Positions 16,332-25,078 are shown, numbered from the stretch's first letter. The stretch: 59,477 nt of DNA from Paenibacillus glucanolyticus NBRC 15330 (GCF_004000885.1 NZ_BIMC01000027.1:1-59477), one strand, 5' to 3'. The notes: a model not told the origin generated them from the sequence alone. Translations and numbers: made by a program.

Positions 16332-16697
16332 TCATTTATGCTTGCACGACAGCAGATTCGTGACCGTATCGCTGAACCGTTCCGGATCTACCGGCTTTAA
16401 TAAATAATTCTGTACATTCTGTTTGAATACTTCCAGAGCATAATGACCATAGGCCGTCACATAGACGATATGGACATCAGGGTCAAGCTGTGCAAGCCTT
16501 TCACCTGCCTCAAGTCCACAGAGTCCAGGCATTTCAATGTCGAGAAATACAACATCCGCCATACACAATTGCCATTGATCTATGGCATCCTGGGCCTGGG
16601 TAAAGGTTCCTGCAACCTCTAGGCGCCCATCGCGTTCGATGAGCCGCTGCATGTGCACCAATGCCGGATTCTCATCATCAATCACAATTGCTTTCAT
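16332..16697 (-). CDS. stand-alone response-regulator receiver domain
   Basis: A 121-residue receiver with the acidic pair IDDEN, phosphorylation Asp in VVFLDIEMPG (about residue 54), Thr in YVTAYG and Lys in LLKPVD. The chain ends just after the last receiver helix (VTNLLSCKHK). Regulators paired with this kind of hybrid kinase often carry a C-terminal output domain. None is present: the next 120 bases in all minus frames show short unrelated peptides. So this is either a true single-domain shuttle or a truncated regulator. It starts 18 bases after the hybrid kinase. Confidence 0.88.
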   Translation of the reverse strand: MKAIVIDDENPALVHMQRLIERDGRLEVAGTFTQAQDAIDQWQLCMADVVFLDIEMPGLCGLEAGERLAQLDPDVHIVYVTAYGHYALEVFKQNVQNYLLKPVDPERFSDTVTNLLSCKHK

Positions 16698-16715
16698 ATC
16701 GTCAAATACTCCTCC

Positions 16716-19700
16716 TTATTCCAATCTGTTGTCGAGCTTGGTCGACAAAGGCACTTCAAAGCTGACGGACGTGCCGAATCCCAACCGGCTTTCGATCTGA
16801 AGTCCTTTACCGTATAGCGTGAGCAATCGGGCGTGTATATTTCGGAGCCCTACACCCCCTGTATGGTGCGCCCCGGAGAGCAAGGAATTGACCTTGTCCG
16901 GACTCATGCCCACACCGTTATCCGTAACGGAAATCGTTATCCGTTCCTCCCGTTCATGGATCTGAATACGAACCGTTCCCCCGGAGAGCTGCCTCGTCAC
17001 CCCATGCCGCACCGCATTCTCTACGATTGGCTGTATGCTAAGCGGCGGTACCAAACGGTCTAATGGGGCATGAACATCATATTCGATGGTTAAGCGATCC
17101 TCGAAACGGGCCTGCTCCAAGAATAGATAGGATTGAACCAAGGCGGTCTCCTTCTGCAGCGTGCCAAGCTGATCCCTGTTCTGAAAATCAAAGCTTCCGC
17201 GTAAATAATGGCTAAGCTCGATGAGCAGCCGTGTCGCTTTATCCGGATCGGTATACAGCACGGCAATGATGGTATTCAGCGCATTGAACATAAAATGGGG
17301 CTTGATCTGCGCTTGAAGAAACGCCATCTCCGCCGAAATCGTCTGACGTACAGACCGGCGAAGCTCAAGCAGATTGCGGACTCGGGCCCGCAGCTCATCG
17401 GCATCCACCGGCTTTCTTAAGAAATCATTCGCCCCGGCCTGCAGTCCGGTACGGACGTCCTCCGGCAAACTTCGTGCGGTCAGCATCAGAATGGGCAGCT
17501 CAAAGAGTGTGTGCTGCTCCCGAACCGTTCTGCATAATTGCAGTCCGGACATCCCCGGCATCATCCAATCCGTAATCACCAGATCAATCCCTTGCCCTGA
17601 ACGGATATGCTCCAGCGCCTGGACTCCATTGCTTGCTGTGAGTAGATTATAATTCTCCGCAAAGAGCAGACTCCGAAGCACCTGCAGATTCACAGGATCG
17701 TCGTCAACCAGCAGTACGGTGGGACCCTTCGGGTACGTTCTGGAGCCACTCGGATCGCTCACATGCTCCGCTGCTACCGCAACAGAAGCTGTCGCGGATT
17801 GCGCAGTGCCAATCCATGAAGTCTGGGGCGGAATTAGTGTAGATGGTAGCGTAAAGTGAAAGACCGAACCAACACCCGGCTCAGACTCTGCCCAGATCTC
17901 CCCGCCCCCCAGTTCCACCAGCTTTTTCGTAATGCTCAGCCCGATGCCTGTGCCGCTGTATTCCCGATCGGAGGCATATCCAATTTGATCATAGGATTTG
18001 AAGATGTCCACGAGACGCTCCTCTGAGATGCCAATCCCCGTATCGCTGACCGATATTCTTACATGCCCATGGATTATATCTGCAGTCACTCGCACCGTCC
18101 CTGACTCTGTGAATTTCACAGCATTGCCGAGCAGATTGTACAGAATCTGTCTTAATCGATCTTCATCGGTGTCAAGCCAAGGCAAATTCTCCGGCCACTG
18201 CTGCTCCAGGCTAAGCGGCTTGCCCGCCGACAGATGTGTAACCACCTCAAGCACGGATTGTGTCACGGCTTTCAGATCAACGGGCTGCCGATGCAGCACA
18301 ATCTCCCCATTTTTCAGCTTACTAAAATCCAGTATGTCGTTAACCAGCGTGGATAAACGGTTACCGGTTGACACTATCATGGACAGTTCCTTGGACTGCT
18401 TAGCGCTTAACGAACCCGAGGACCCATCCAGCAGCGACTGGGCAATATTCACAATGCCATGGAGAGGAGTCCGAAGCTCATGGGATGTATTCGCCATAAA
18501 TTCGTCCTTCAAGCCATCCAATGTCAGCAATCTCCGGGAGAGCTGATCCACCTCAGTAAATGTTGTGGAGAACCGCTGGGCGAGCAGCAGCGCCTGTGTT
18601 ACTACAAACAGCAGCATCTCCAGCGGCACGATGATCAAGTTGCTGTATATTCCCATCAAGTTGAGCACATGAACGGTAATCACAACCATGATGCTCAGGA
18701 TGCCTATCAGCATAAAGCCGGTGTCTTCCGAGCGCCGCCAGATCCCCCGTCCCATCACTGTAGTGATATAGAGAATGATAAATACGGAGAATAGGTAAAT
18801 GACCGGTTCCAATTCCGAGAAAACAACCGTCGGCAGAATGAGACCGCTCCCTACTGCAATCAGTGTTGCCGCGTTGCTCAGATAAAGTGCCCACCGGTGA
18901 ACAAGACCTTGAACGGTCTCGGCAATATAGCGCAGCAAGAAATAATAGACGAATGCAGAGAAAATCATCTGAATCCGAATGAACCACTCATACGGAAGAT
19001 CCGGCCATACAGCGGATAGCAGCTTCTCGCCGTGTGTCGCCACATAAACCATAGCAGACAGGCAGAATAACCCCAGGTACTGAAGCGACTTCTCATTTCG
19101 CTGCATGCGATACAGTAACAGAAAGTACATAGCCGGAATCAGAAATCCCGCCAATGTCATCAGGTCTACAAAAGCCGTGGTTTCCCGGCTCTTCATCACC
19201 GCCTGCTTGTCGCCAAATACAAGCGGAGAATAAATTCCGCCTGAGGAATAGATGAAATTCGATACCTGCACAAGGATCTCAACTTCACTGCCGTCTACTT
19301 GGGCGTATCCAACGTATGGGATATTGTTGGGAACACTCCCATCGTCCGATAATCCGGGGGAACCGCTGGCCCCAACCTCCTGACCACTCATAAAAATCCG
19401 GTTAGCCGTCCGTATGTTTCCGGTATGAATGCCGTAGATGCCCTCGGCTCCCCTTAATTGAACGACCAGCCTGAACGTCCCGGCTCCTGCTGCCCCAGGC
19501 TCACCATCTTCATCTATATATTGATTCCACTTATCGGGGACAGATACGATGCTTGTAGGAGAAGGAATCTTCTCATCCGGATGCTGCTGTTCAAAGCTTT
19601 CCGGGGTTAACAGCTGCCCTCGATAAAACTCCCATTCCCCGTTGAGCTCTACGCTGCCTTGCTCTGAGAAATCCCACGCGGTTAAATCAAGTCTGCCCTG

Positions 19701-19811
19701 GACGGCTTCAGGACTTACATCGGGTGTCATGATAAACCGAACAATAAACCATATGGGCAGAAGTATAACCAATGCCAATCCCGCAATCATCACACGCCGC
19801 TTCTTATTCAT
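16716..19811 (-). CDS. hybrid sensor kinase: 7TMR-DISM, HisKA, receiver, LytS-type kinase
   Basis: A 1031-residue protein with two complete kinase modules. In order: signal anchor (about 7-28); external jelly-roll-like sensor (45-210); seven membrane segments of 7TMR-DISM type (215-420); HisKA with His444 in NTSHELRTPLHGI; HATPase (550-660, DTGIGI, GTGIGLSI); receiver with Asp748 in VITDWMMPG; and a LytS/His_kinase domain with His839 in QAQIKPHFMFNALN followed by a second HATPase (DNGVGM, GGVGLRNIHARL). The jelly-roll-like N terminus hints at a carbohydrate or small-molecule ligand. The likely phosphate path is His444 to Asp748, with the LytS module driving the separate receiver at 16332-16697; this is inference from the order. 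Confidence 0.92.
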   Translation of the reverse strand: MNKKRRVMIAGLALVILLPIWFIVRFIMTPDVSPEAVQGRLDLTAWDFSEQGSVELNGEWEFYRGQLLTPESFEQQHPDEKIPSPTSIVSVPDKWNQYIDEDGEPGAAGAGTFRLVVQLRGAEGIYGIHTGNIRTANRIFMSGQEVGASGSPGLSDDGSVPNNIPYVGYAQVDGSEVEILVQVSNFIYSSGGIYSPLVFGDKQAVMKSRETTAFVDLMTLAGFLIPAMYFLLLYRMQRNEKSLQYLGLFCLSAMVYVATHGEKLLSAVWPDLPYEWFIRIQMIFSAFVYYFLLRYIAETVQGLVHRWALYLSNAATLIAVGSGLILPTVVFSELEPVIYLFSVFIILYITTVMGRGIWRRSEDTGFMLIGILSIMVVITVHVLNLMGIYSNLIIVPLEMLLFVVTQALLLAQRFSTTFTEVDQLSRRLLTLDGLKDEFMANTSHELRTPLHGIVNIAQSLLDGSSGSLSAKQSKELSMIVSTGNRLSTLVNDILDFSKLKNGEIVLHRQPVDLKAVTQSVLEVVTHLSAGKPLSLEQQWPENLPWLDTDEDRLRQILYNLLGNAVKFTESGTVRVTADIIHGHVRISVSDTGIGISEERLVDIFKSYDQIGYASDREYSGTGIGLSITKKLVELGGGEIWAESEPGVGSVFHFTLPSTLIPPQTSWIGTAQSATASVAVAAEHVSDPSGSRTYPKGPTVLLVDDDPVNLQVLRSLLFAENYNLLTASNGVQALEHIRSGQGIDLVITDWMMPGMSGLQLCRTVREQHTLFELPILMLTARSLPEDVRTGLQAGANDFLRKPVDADELRARVRNLLELRRSVRQTISAEMAFLQAQIKPHFMFNALNTIIAVLYTDPDKATRLLIELSHYLRGSFDFQNRDQLGTLQKETALVQSYLFLEQARFEDRLTIEYDVHAPLDRLVPPLSIQPIVENAVRHGVTRQLSGGTVRIQIHEREERITISVTDNGVGMSPDKVNSLLSGAHHTGGVGLRNIHARLLTLYGKGLQIESRLGFGTSVSFEVPLSTKLDNRLE

Positions 19812-19935
19812 TGTTGACCTACTTCTCTATAGAATGTTAGGATTCTACGGATGAAACACCACTTGAGATACCCAATATATCGGCATTTGGCATAAAGATT
19901 TAAGAATCCACCTTAAACTATTCTCTGCAGACATG

Positions 19936-20007
19936 AAAAAACCCCTCCTGCAAGCCGTGTGGAATTCATAAATTTATGAATTCTTCGATCACGGCCTGCC
20001 GTAGGGG
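19936..20007 (-). terminator. long hairpin terminator with perfect palindromic tip
   Basis: On the minus strand the stem begins GCCCCTAC, pairs GCAGGCCGTG with CACGGCTTGC, and ends GGAGGGGT followed by six T. Its tip is a perfect 22-bp palindrome at 19962-19983 (GAATTCATAAA and its complement). It terminates the MFS gene. Confidence 0.85.
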
Positions 20008-20023
20008 CATATGATATAGCGGG

Positions 20024-21466
20024 TTATTTGACGTTCACTCGCTTAATAAAGAATGAGGCGATTAAACCGATGATGGACGCTACAAATGCAAGCATAAAGG
20101 CATTCTGCACACCGGAGGTTAGCGCTTCTGCCATAGGATTGGTAGTCCCTGCCGATGGCACGTAACTCGCCTGGCCGGCTACCATAATACTGACAGCCAC
20201 TGCGGTTCCGATGGTACCTGCTATTTGCTGAAGCGTGTTCATCACAGCAGATCCATCCGGGTAATAGGCTCTTGGCAATTGATTCAAGCCGTTGGTTTGC
20301 GCCGGCATCATGATCATCGCTACACCGATAAAGATACAGGTGTGCATGATAATAATGGTGGTCTGCGGTGTTTCCGTTGTGACATTCGTAAATAGATACG
20401 ACAGAATCGTTGTGATAATAAATCCGGGAATGACCAGAAATTTTGGACCGAATTTATCAAATAAACGCCCTGTAACAGGAGACATCAAACCGTTGATGAT
20501 GCCGCCAGGCAGCAGCACGAGCCCAGCCGCGAACGCAGTTAACAGCAGCCCTCCCTTTAAATACATAGGCAGCAGAATTGAAGTAGACAGAATGAGCATC
20601 ATGCAGAGAAATACCATCAGCACGCCGATGGAGAACATCGGGAATTTGAACACCCGCAGGTTCAGCATAGGCTGCTTCATGCGAAGCTGACGGACAGCAA
20701 ACAGAACGAGCGCAATCGCTCCAATAGCAATAGGAATGAACACGCCTGGCTCTCCCCATGACCCCGCGCCTTCACCTGCACTGCTAAAGCCAAAGACGAT
20801 GCCTCCAAAACCTATGCTGGATAGAATAATGGACAAGATATCGATTTTGGGCTTGGTGATCGTTGACACATTCTGCATGTACACCAGACCAAAAACAAAA
20901 GTGAGCGCAAGCAGCGGCAAAGAAATCCAGAAGATGGATTGCCAACCGAGACGATCAACGATGAACCCTGATAATGTGGGTCCGACAGCTGGTGCAAACA
21001 TAATCACCAAACCCATCAGTCCCATAACCGATCCGCGTTTATGCGGCGGAAAAATAACGAGAATCACGTTTGTCATTAATGGCAACAGCAATCCGGTCCC
21101 GATGGCTTGAATCACTCGGGCTACGAGCAGAAGCTCAAAGTTCGGAGACAGGGCGGCAACGATGGTACCTATGATCGAGAAGATAAGCGAGGCATTAAAT
21201 AATTGCCTTGTTGTAAACCATTGAAGCAATAGGGCGGAGACTGGAACCAGAATACCCAGAACGAGCAGATACCCTGTGGTCAACCATTGTACCGCGTGTG
21301 CATCAATTTGAAAATCCGTCATGATATTGGTGAATGCCATATTTAATGCAGTTTCACTGAATAACCCAATGAAAGCTCCAATCATCAGCGATACCGCAAT
21401 AGGTATAGGCCTAATCTTGGTTTGTTCGATAGATGTTGCTGCAAGACCTTGTTTACTCAACCCCAT
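20024..21466 (-). CDS. DHA2-family (14-TM) multidrug efflux pump, LmrB-like
   Basis: Proton-driven MFS exporter of about 480 residues with fourteen hydrophobic segments. Typical DHA2 motifs are present: the loop after helix 2 (WFTTRQLFNASLIFSIIGT), motif C-like PAVGPTLSGFIVDRLGW, and the motif LLLPLMTNVILVIFPPHKRG. The nearest named relative by eye is B. subtilis LmrB, and the adjacent repressor strongly resembles LmrA, which supports the call. The start is ATG 21466 or TTG 21460; the GAGAGGAG site is better spaced for the TTG. An LmrA-type box lies about 30 bases upstream. Expected substrates are lincomycin- or puromycin-like drugs and plant phenolics (family knowledge, not shown here). Confidence 0.9.
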   Translation of the reverse strand: MGLSKQGLAATSIEQTKIRPIPIAVSLMIGAFIGLFSETALNMAFTNIMTDFQIDAHAVQWLTTGYLLVLGILVPVSALLLQWFTTRQLFNASLIFSIIGTIVAALSPNFELLLVARVIQAIGTGLLLPLMTNVILVIFPPHKRGSVMGLMGLVIMFAPAVGPTLSGFIVDRLGWQSIFWISLPLLALTFVFGLVYMQNVSTITKPKIDILSIILSSIGFGGIVFGFSSAGEGAGSWGEPGVFIPIAIGAIALVLFAVRQLRMKQPMLNLRVFKFPMFSIGVLMVFLCMMLILSTSILLPMYLKGGLLLTAFAAGLVLLPGGIINGLMSPVTGRLFDKFGPKFLVIPGFIITTILSYLFTNVTTETPQTTIIIMHTCIFIGVAMIMMPAQTNGLNQLPRAYYPDGSAVMNTLQQIAGTIGTAVAVSIMVAGQASYVPSAGTTNPMAEALTSGVQNAFMLAFVASIIGLIASFFIKRVNVK

Positions 21467-21490
21467 ACTCCTCTCAAACTCTAAATTAGG

Positions 21491-21512
21491 ACTAGACCAG
21501 TCTATATAATAT
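21491..21512 (-). promoter_or_regulatory. LmrA/QdoR-type operator upstream of the efflux pump
   Basis: TAGACCAGTCTA at 21493-21504 is a palindrome (TAGAC / GTCTA) followed by an AT-rich TATAATAT. It matches what I recall of the LmrA/QdoR box of B. subtilis. It sits between the pump start and the end of the repressor gene. Confidence 0.75.
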
Positions 21513-21540
21513 GGACATTGAAATAGAATATTTTATTTAT

Positions 21541-22110
21541 TTATTTTTTAAGTAAAATAGGGATGTATTCTGCTATAAGCTGCAGTGGTTCGCCGTTTTT
21601 GTTAGTCAGCGATCGCGTGATGGCTCCCTCAATCATGCTATTAATCACAATGCCCAGCTTCTGTGCGGATGCGGGATCATAGCCTGCCTCGATCAGCCTT
21701 TTGGCATATAAAAGCTCCCAGCCTTCGAAGGCTGCTTGACAAGCTTTCCGTAACGGCTCGCTGATCAATGAAGTCTCGGCGGCCATTAATCCGATGGGGA
21801 CACCATCCAGCTCATCGGTATTGTTGAATTGTTCCGCTATGTGTCTGATATGCTCCTGAAATGCCGTCATTACATCCACATCATAGCGAAGATAAGTCTT
21901 GATATCATTCTCGATATATATCGCCATAGCTTGAACAGCTTCTATAGCCAACTGCTCTTTTCCCTCGGGAAAATGATAATAAAGCGATCCCTTAGGGGCT
22001 CCGCTCTCTTTAAGAATCTGATTCAAACCCGTGCCATGATACCCCTGCAGATGGAACAGGCGCGTGGCTGCGGCAAGTATGCTCTCTCTGGAAACATTCT
22101 TAGTACTCAA
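21541..22110 (-). CDS. TetR-family repressor, LmrA-like
   Basis: Repressor of about 189 residues. The N-terminal helix-turn-helix (ILAAATRLFHLQGYHGTGL, then ILKESGAPKGSLYYHFP) and the ligand domain (GVPIGLMAAETSLISEPLRKAC) resemble B. subtilis LmrA very closely along the whole length. LmrA and its paralogue QdoR release DNA on binding flavonoids in Bacillus. The frame opens at a GTG at 22119, but AGAGGG is spaced correctly for the TTG at 22110. Operator-like boxes lie before this gene, before the pump, and twice before the small membrane protein at 23118, suggesting a regulon of three units. Confidence 0.9.
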   Translation of the reverse strand: MSTKNVSRESILAAATRLFHLQGYHGTGLNQILKESGAPKGSLYYHFPEGKEQLAIEAVQAMAIYIENDIKTYLRYDVDVMTAFQEHIRHIAEQFNNTDELDGVPIGLMAAETSLISEPLRKACQAAFEGWELLYAKRLIEAGYDPASAQKLGIVINSMIEGAITRSLTNKNGEPLQLIAEYIPILLKK

Positions 22111-22136
22111 GAAATACACCCTCTACCCATTATATA

Positions 22137-22150
22137 GTGACTGGTCTAGA
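22137..22150 (-). promoter_or_regulatory. LmrA-type operator upstream of the repressor gene
   Basis: GTGACTGGTCTAGA at 22137-22150 keeps the GACTGGTCTA half and core of the box at 21493; the left arm differs (GTGAC for TAGAC). It is 27 bases upstream of the repressor start, consistent with autoregulation. Confidence 0.65.
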
Positions 22151-22200
22151 TAATGCGACGATTCATTTATTGTATAAAATGTAATGCAGCAAGTAAAGAC

Positions 22201-22235
22201 ATAAAAACAGGGATCCCCTGGCCCCCTGTTTTTAT
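22201..22235 (-). terminator. terminator after the PopT-like gene
   Basis: Stem TAAAAACAGGG / CCCTGTTTTTA with a short loop, T-rich on both strands and so probably bidirectional. It ends the DUF368 gene, whose stop codon is at 22245. Confidence 0.85.
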
Positions 22236-22244
22236 AATCTTCCC

Positions 22245-23054
22245 TTATTCTTTTCTACCCATCAGCACAGCCAGCATAAGTCCAATCAACATGGTTCCGA
22301 TACTGGCAGCCATCATGCCAGATCCCGACGGAATGCCGGGAAACACAACAGCAATGGAACCCAGAATGAGACCGGTAATGACGGAATACGTCAAGCTCGG
22401 GTACTGATCCAGCAGATAACGAATGAGTCGGCTGCTGACCACAAAACCGATCACGGCTCCTGCTCCGATTACAGCAATAATACCAAAATTCAGTGAAGAT
22501 AGGGCTGCAATCGCCGTAGAGTAAGCCCCCAGAAGCAGAAGTACAAACGATCCGCTGATCCCCGGAAGCAGCATCGCCATACTGGCCAGCCAGCCCGATA
22601 AGAAGAGGCCGATGCCGCTGGCCCAGGTCAATGTCGTTACCGGATCCGATGTGGCATCCGTTCTAAGAAAAGCCGTTGAGGCCAGCAAGCCGGCTGCCAC
22701 TATCAGCACAACCACATGCACGGTTTTGAACTTGGTTCGAGCCTCCGCTTTACGCAGAATCAAAGGCAGAACCCCCAGAATCAACCCTGTGAAGAAAAAC
22801 TGGGTGGGCTCATAATAGCTTGTCAGCAAATACTCAATCAAGTGGCTTAATGCCAATAAAGCAGAACCGATCCCGATACCAAGCGGAATCAGAAAGCCCA
22901 GATGTTTCTTCCATTCCCTGCTGAAGAATCCACTGATAGCCTCCAACAAACGGTCATAGATGCCCAGCACAACGGCAATCGTGCCGCCGCTAATGCCCGG
23001 AATCAGGTCACTGACTCCCATCAGCACGCCCCGATACAGGTTCTTCCATTCCAT
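22245..23054 (-). CDS. DUF368 polyprenyl-phosphate transporter (PopT family)
   Basis: Membrane protein of 269 residues with eight or so hydrophobic segments and the two DUF368 signatures, DLIPGISGGTIAVVLGIYD near the N terminus and MLLPGISGSFVLLLLGAY in the middle. They form an inverted repeat of the PGISG motif. DUF368 proteins have been shown to return undecaprenyl phosphate across the membrane for re-use in cell-wall synthesis, so a role in the lipid-carrier cycle is likely. It is preceded on the same strand by a 59-residue membrane protein gene whose upstream region has two LmrA-like boxes, so it may be induced together with the efflux pump. Confidence 0.88.
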   Translation of the reverse strand: MEWKNLYRGVLMGVSDLIPGISGGTIAVVLGIYDRLLEAISGFFSREWKKHLGFLIPLGIGIGSALLALSHLIEYLLTSYYEPTQFFFTGLILGVLPLILRKAEARTKFKTVHVVVLIVAAGLLASTAFLRTDATSDPVTTLTWASGIGLFLSGWLASMAMLLPGISGSFVLLLLGAYSTAIAALSSLNFGIIAVIGAGAVIGFVVSSRLIRYLLDQYPSLTYSVITGLILGSIAVVFPGIPSGSGMMAASIGTMLIGLMLAVLMGRKE

Positions 23055-23117
23055 AATGGCAATAATCCTCCCGCCTTACATAGTGAATCTAAACGTGATG
23101 GCCCAGCGAAGGAAGTC

Positions 23118-23297
23118 TTATTTGTTCTTAGCATGCAATACCAAATTGCCTACTCCGCCAATCGCAAACAGCAATGAAACGACTCCAAATCCCCATTGCC
23201 AAGAGCTTCGATCTGTAATAAAAACAACCACCAGGAACGCTATCGCAGCCAAAAAATTGAGCAGCGCAACGATCAAAAATTCCTTTTTCTTCATCAT
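23118..23297 (-). CDS. 59-residue membrane protein, upstream of the PopT-like gene
   Basis: Short gene, easily missed by length cut-offs. The product begins MMKKKEFLIVALL and has two hydrophobic helices (about 7-27 and 36-54) separated by the polar turn TDRSSWQWG, ending HAKNK. AGAGGATGA lies just before tandem ATG codons at 23297 and 23294; the second is better spaced. It is 63 bases upstream of the PopT-like gene on the same strand with no terminator between, so the two are probably co-transcribed. I do not recognise a family. The start lies 30 bases from one LmrA-like box and 71 from another. Confidence 0.75.
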   Translation of the reverse strand: MMKKKEFLIVALLNFLAAIAFLVVVFITDRSSWQWGFGVVSLLFAIGGVGNLVLHAKNK

Positions 23298-23326
23298 TCA
23301 TCCTCTACATTCCTACAGAATCAAAT

Positions 23327-23379
23327 CTGTCCAGTCTACTAGCCACTGAGGTGATCATATCATATTTTGGACTAGACTA
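23327..23379 (-). promoter_or_regulatory. two degenerate LmrA-like boxes
   Basis: CTGTCCAGTCTA (23327-23338) and TGGACTAGACTA (23368-23379; reversed, TAGTCTAGTCCA) each match the TAGACCAGTCTA core at nine of twelve positions. Between them the minus strand reads ATATGATATGAT, a possible -10. Their place before the small membrane protein suggests control of that operon by the LmrA-like repressor (inference). Confidence 0.5.
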
Positions 23380-23403
23380 TGAAGTATGATGGATTCCTTA
23401 AGC

Positions 23404-24153
23404 TTAAGGCACAAAAGTGACCGTCTGTTCGGTCCACAATGCATCGTGGAATGCCTTAGCAATCCCTTGCTCCTCAATACTCAACTTCAGCACATGTTTC
23501 CACTTGATCGACGCCGACCATTTCCGTTCAAACAAAAACGGGCTGATTTGGATTTCATGTTCGCTGGCCCAGGTCGCCACGACTCTTTGCCCGTCGATCG
23601 ACATGTTGAAGCCCTCTCTGAACCACGGATGCTCCTGATCCTTGGATGCCCCTGGCGGATTCATGTTTACATAGAGCGAGAGGTCATCGCACAATTGCAG
23701 CAGTCCAAACTGCCTGGTCACGGTATCATCGTCAGGGAATGAAAACTGATCCCGCAGTTCTTGTTGCCGAGCTTGCTCGGCACGGTAGAAATCCGCAAAA
23801 GGCGCTTCCGTCGTATTTTTCATAAAAGACGCATAATGAAGGCTGCAGAGATACCCTGCATAAGGACTCATGGCTATGGTCTCCTCAACACCCTTGCTGT
23901 ACATCAACAATTTCGGCAGTGGCGGATAATCCATAAAAGTGAACGGAGTCCGGCTCTCGTCATTCCAGATCGGCATATCATCCATCAGCAGCCAGGCCCG
24001 ATCATGCTCCGCTATAGCAAGCAGCACTTCCTCCAACACAGACTCATCCATAAACAGCTCTCGACGAAATCCCCGGGCGATCTCGCCGGAGAACCGGCCA
24101 TGGTCGTCTTGGGTGGTCATGACAAAAGCATCCTCTGTCTCGCGAATGATCAT
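23404..24153 (-). CDS. DUF3891 family protein
   Basis: Soluble 249-residue protein with conserved blocks of the DUF3891 family: WLLMDDMPIWN, SPYAGYLCSLHYASF, LQLCDDLSLYVNMNPPG and the C-terminal P.LFERKW. Many His and Asp residues in these blocks suggest a metal-binding helical fold similar to HD-type proteins, but no function is established. GAAGGGAGAAG precedes the ATG. It is on the same strand as, and 27 bases after, the DUF4177 gene. Confidence 0.8.
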   Translation of the reverse strand: MIIRETEDAFVMTTQDDHGRFSGEIARGFRRELFMDESVLEEVLLAIAEHDRAWLLMDDMPIWNDESRTPFTFMDYPPLPKLLMYSKGVEETIAMSPYAGYLCSLHYASFMKNTTEAPFADFYRAEQARQQELRDQFSFPDDDTVTRQFGLLQLCDDLSLYVNMNPPGASKDQEHPWFREGFNMSIDGQRVVATWASEHEIQISPFLFERKWSASIKWKHVLKLSIEEQGIAKAFHDALWTEQTVTFVP

Positions 24154-24180
24154 CCCATCTTCTCCCTTCTTTTTCGATCC

Positions 24181-24384
24181 TTACCCCAGATACGCTCTGC
24201 GCTTCATGACGGCAATGATGTCCCTGGACTGTCCCTGATGCACGCTGGTATCAAAGCATGAGATCAATTCCCACCCATCAATGCCGTAGCTATTCAGTAA
24301 ATCCTCGAATTCTTCCTCATTTACCTTGCCCCCGAGGAACCCCCCGGTTTTATATTTCAGCGTTTTGTATTCCCATTGATCCAT
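24181..24384 (-). CDS. DUF4177 small protein
   Basis: A 67-residue protein beginning WEYKTLKYKT and containing LNSYGIDGWELISC, the core of the DUF4177 domain. It ends IIAVMKRRAYLG. The fold is a small alpha-beta domain with no known role. The ribosome site GGAGG lies nine bases before the ATG. It forms part of a minus-strand run NUDIX-DUF4177-DUF3891. Confidence 0.82.
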   Translation of the reverse strand: MDQWEYKTLKYKTGGFLGGKVNEEEFEDLLNSYGIDGWELISCFDTSVHQGQSRDIIAVMKRRAYLG

Positions 24385-24453
24385 GGATTGTTTCCTCCAT
24401 CATCCCATTGAATTTTGACGGCCATTCAAGCCGGTATATCCGGAAGCTCGGAA

Positions 24454-24915
24454 TCAGTTCGTGTCGCCAACATAGCAAACCGCCGAGTGCTCGGCCTGAT
24501 CCATGAGCGGCTTCACCAGTGAATGCGGGTATATTCGAATCTCGTTCAATGCGGACAGATCGATCCATTCCACGCCTACTTGGTATTCATCCGGATTATG
24601 GCCCTGGAAGGTGTCACCGACATCCGCCAGACAACATTCAAAATAAAACTCCACTTGATGCACGTCCGAATCCCATTCGGCAAACTCGTGATTAGATCCT
24701 ATGTATTCACGGACATGCTGTAAATCCAAAACCTCCACTTTACGCCCGATTTCCTCCTGACACTCCCTGATTACCGCTTGTACCAAGGTTTCGCCTTTCT
24801 CCTGCCCGCCGCCGGGGAACAGGTAGAACTCCCCCAGTTGGTCCACGTTTTTTGTCAGCAGAATTTGATCATTGCGCATAATTACGGCCTTGGCCGAGTT
24901 CCGAATCGGTTTCAT
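24454..24915 (-). CDS. NUDIX hydrolase
   Basis: A 153-residue pyrophosphohydrolase with a full Nudix box (GGGQEKGETLVQAVIRECQ, then EEIG), including the catalytic Glu residues that bind magnesium. The N terminus is a typical beta strand (AKAVIMRNDQILLTKN). The substrate, a nucleoside diphosphate linked to another moiety, cannot be read from the box. It is not the closer relative of B. subtilis YvcI that one would expect beside rapZ. AAGGAG precedes the ATG; it heads the three-gene run. Confidence 0.88.
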   Translation of the reverse strand: MKPIRNSAKAVIMRNDQILLTKNVDQLGEFYLFPGGGQEKGETLVQAVIRECQEEIGRKVEVLDLQHVREYIGSNHEFAEWDSDVHQVEFYFECCLADVGDTFQGHNPDEYQVGVEWIDLSALNEIRIYPHSLVKPLMDQAEHSAVCYVGDTN

Positions 24916-25030
24916 AGGCAGTCTCCTTATCGTAACGTTTCATGTTCTATATTCTATTGTAGCAAAAATAACCCCACTGTCGCCCCCATACACCTAATTA
25001 TGCATATACTTCCTTTACACAAAACAAACG

Positions 25031-25078
25031 AAAAAAGCCGGCATCCTTGAAGGTTTCTGCAAGAATTCCGGCTTCTTT
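25031..25078 (-). terminator. Rho-independent terminator
   Basis: The outer stem GCCGG / CCGGC brackets a CTTG / CAAG inner pair, with six T on the minus strand. It ends the three-gene membrane-protein run that begins at 27488. Confidence 0.8.
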
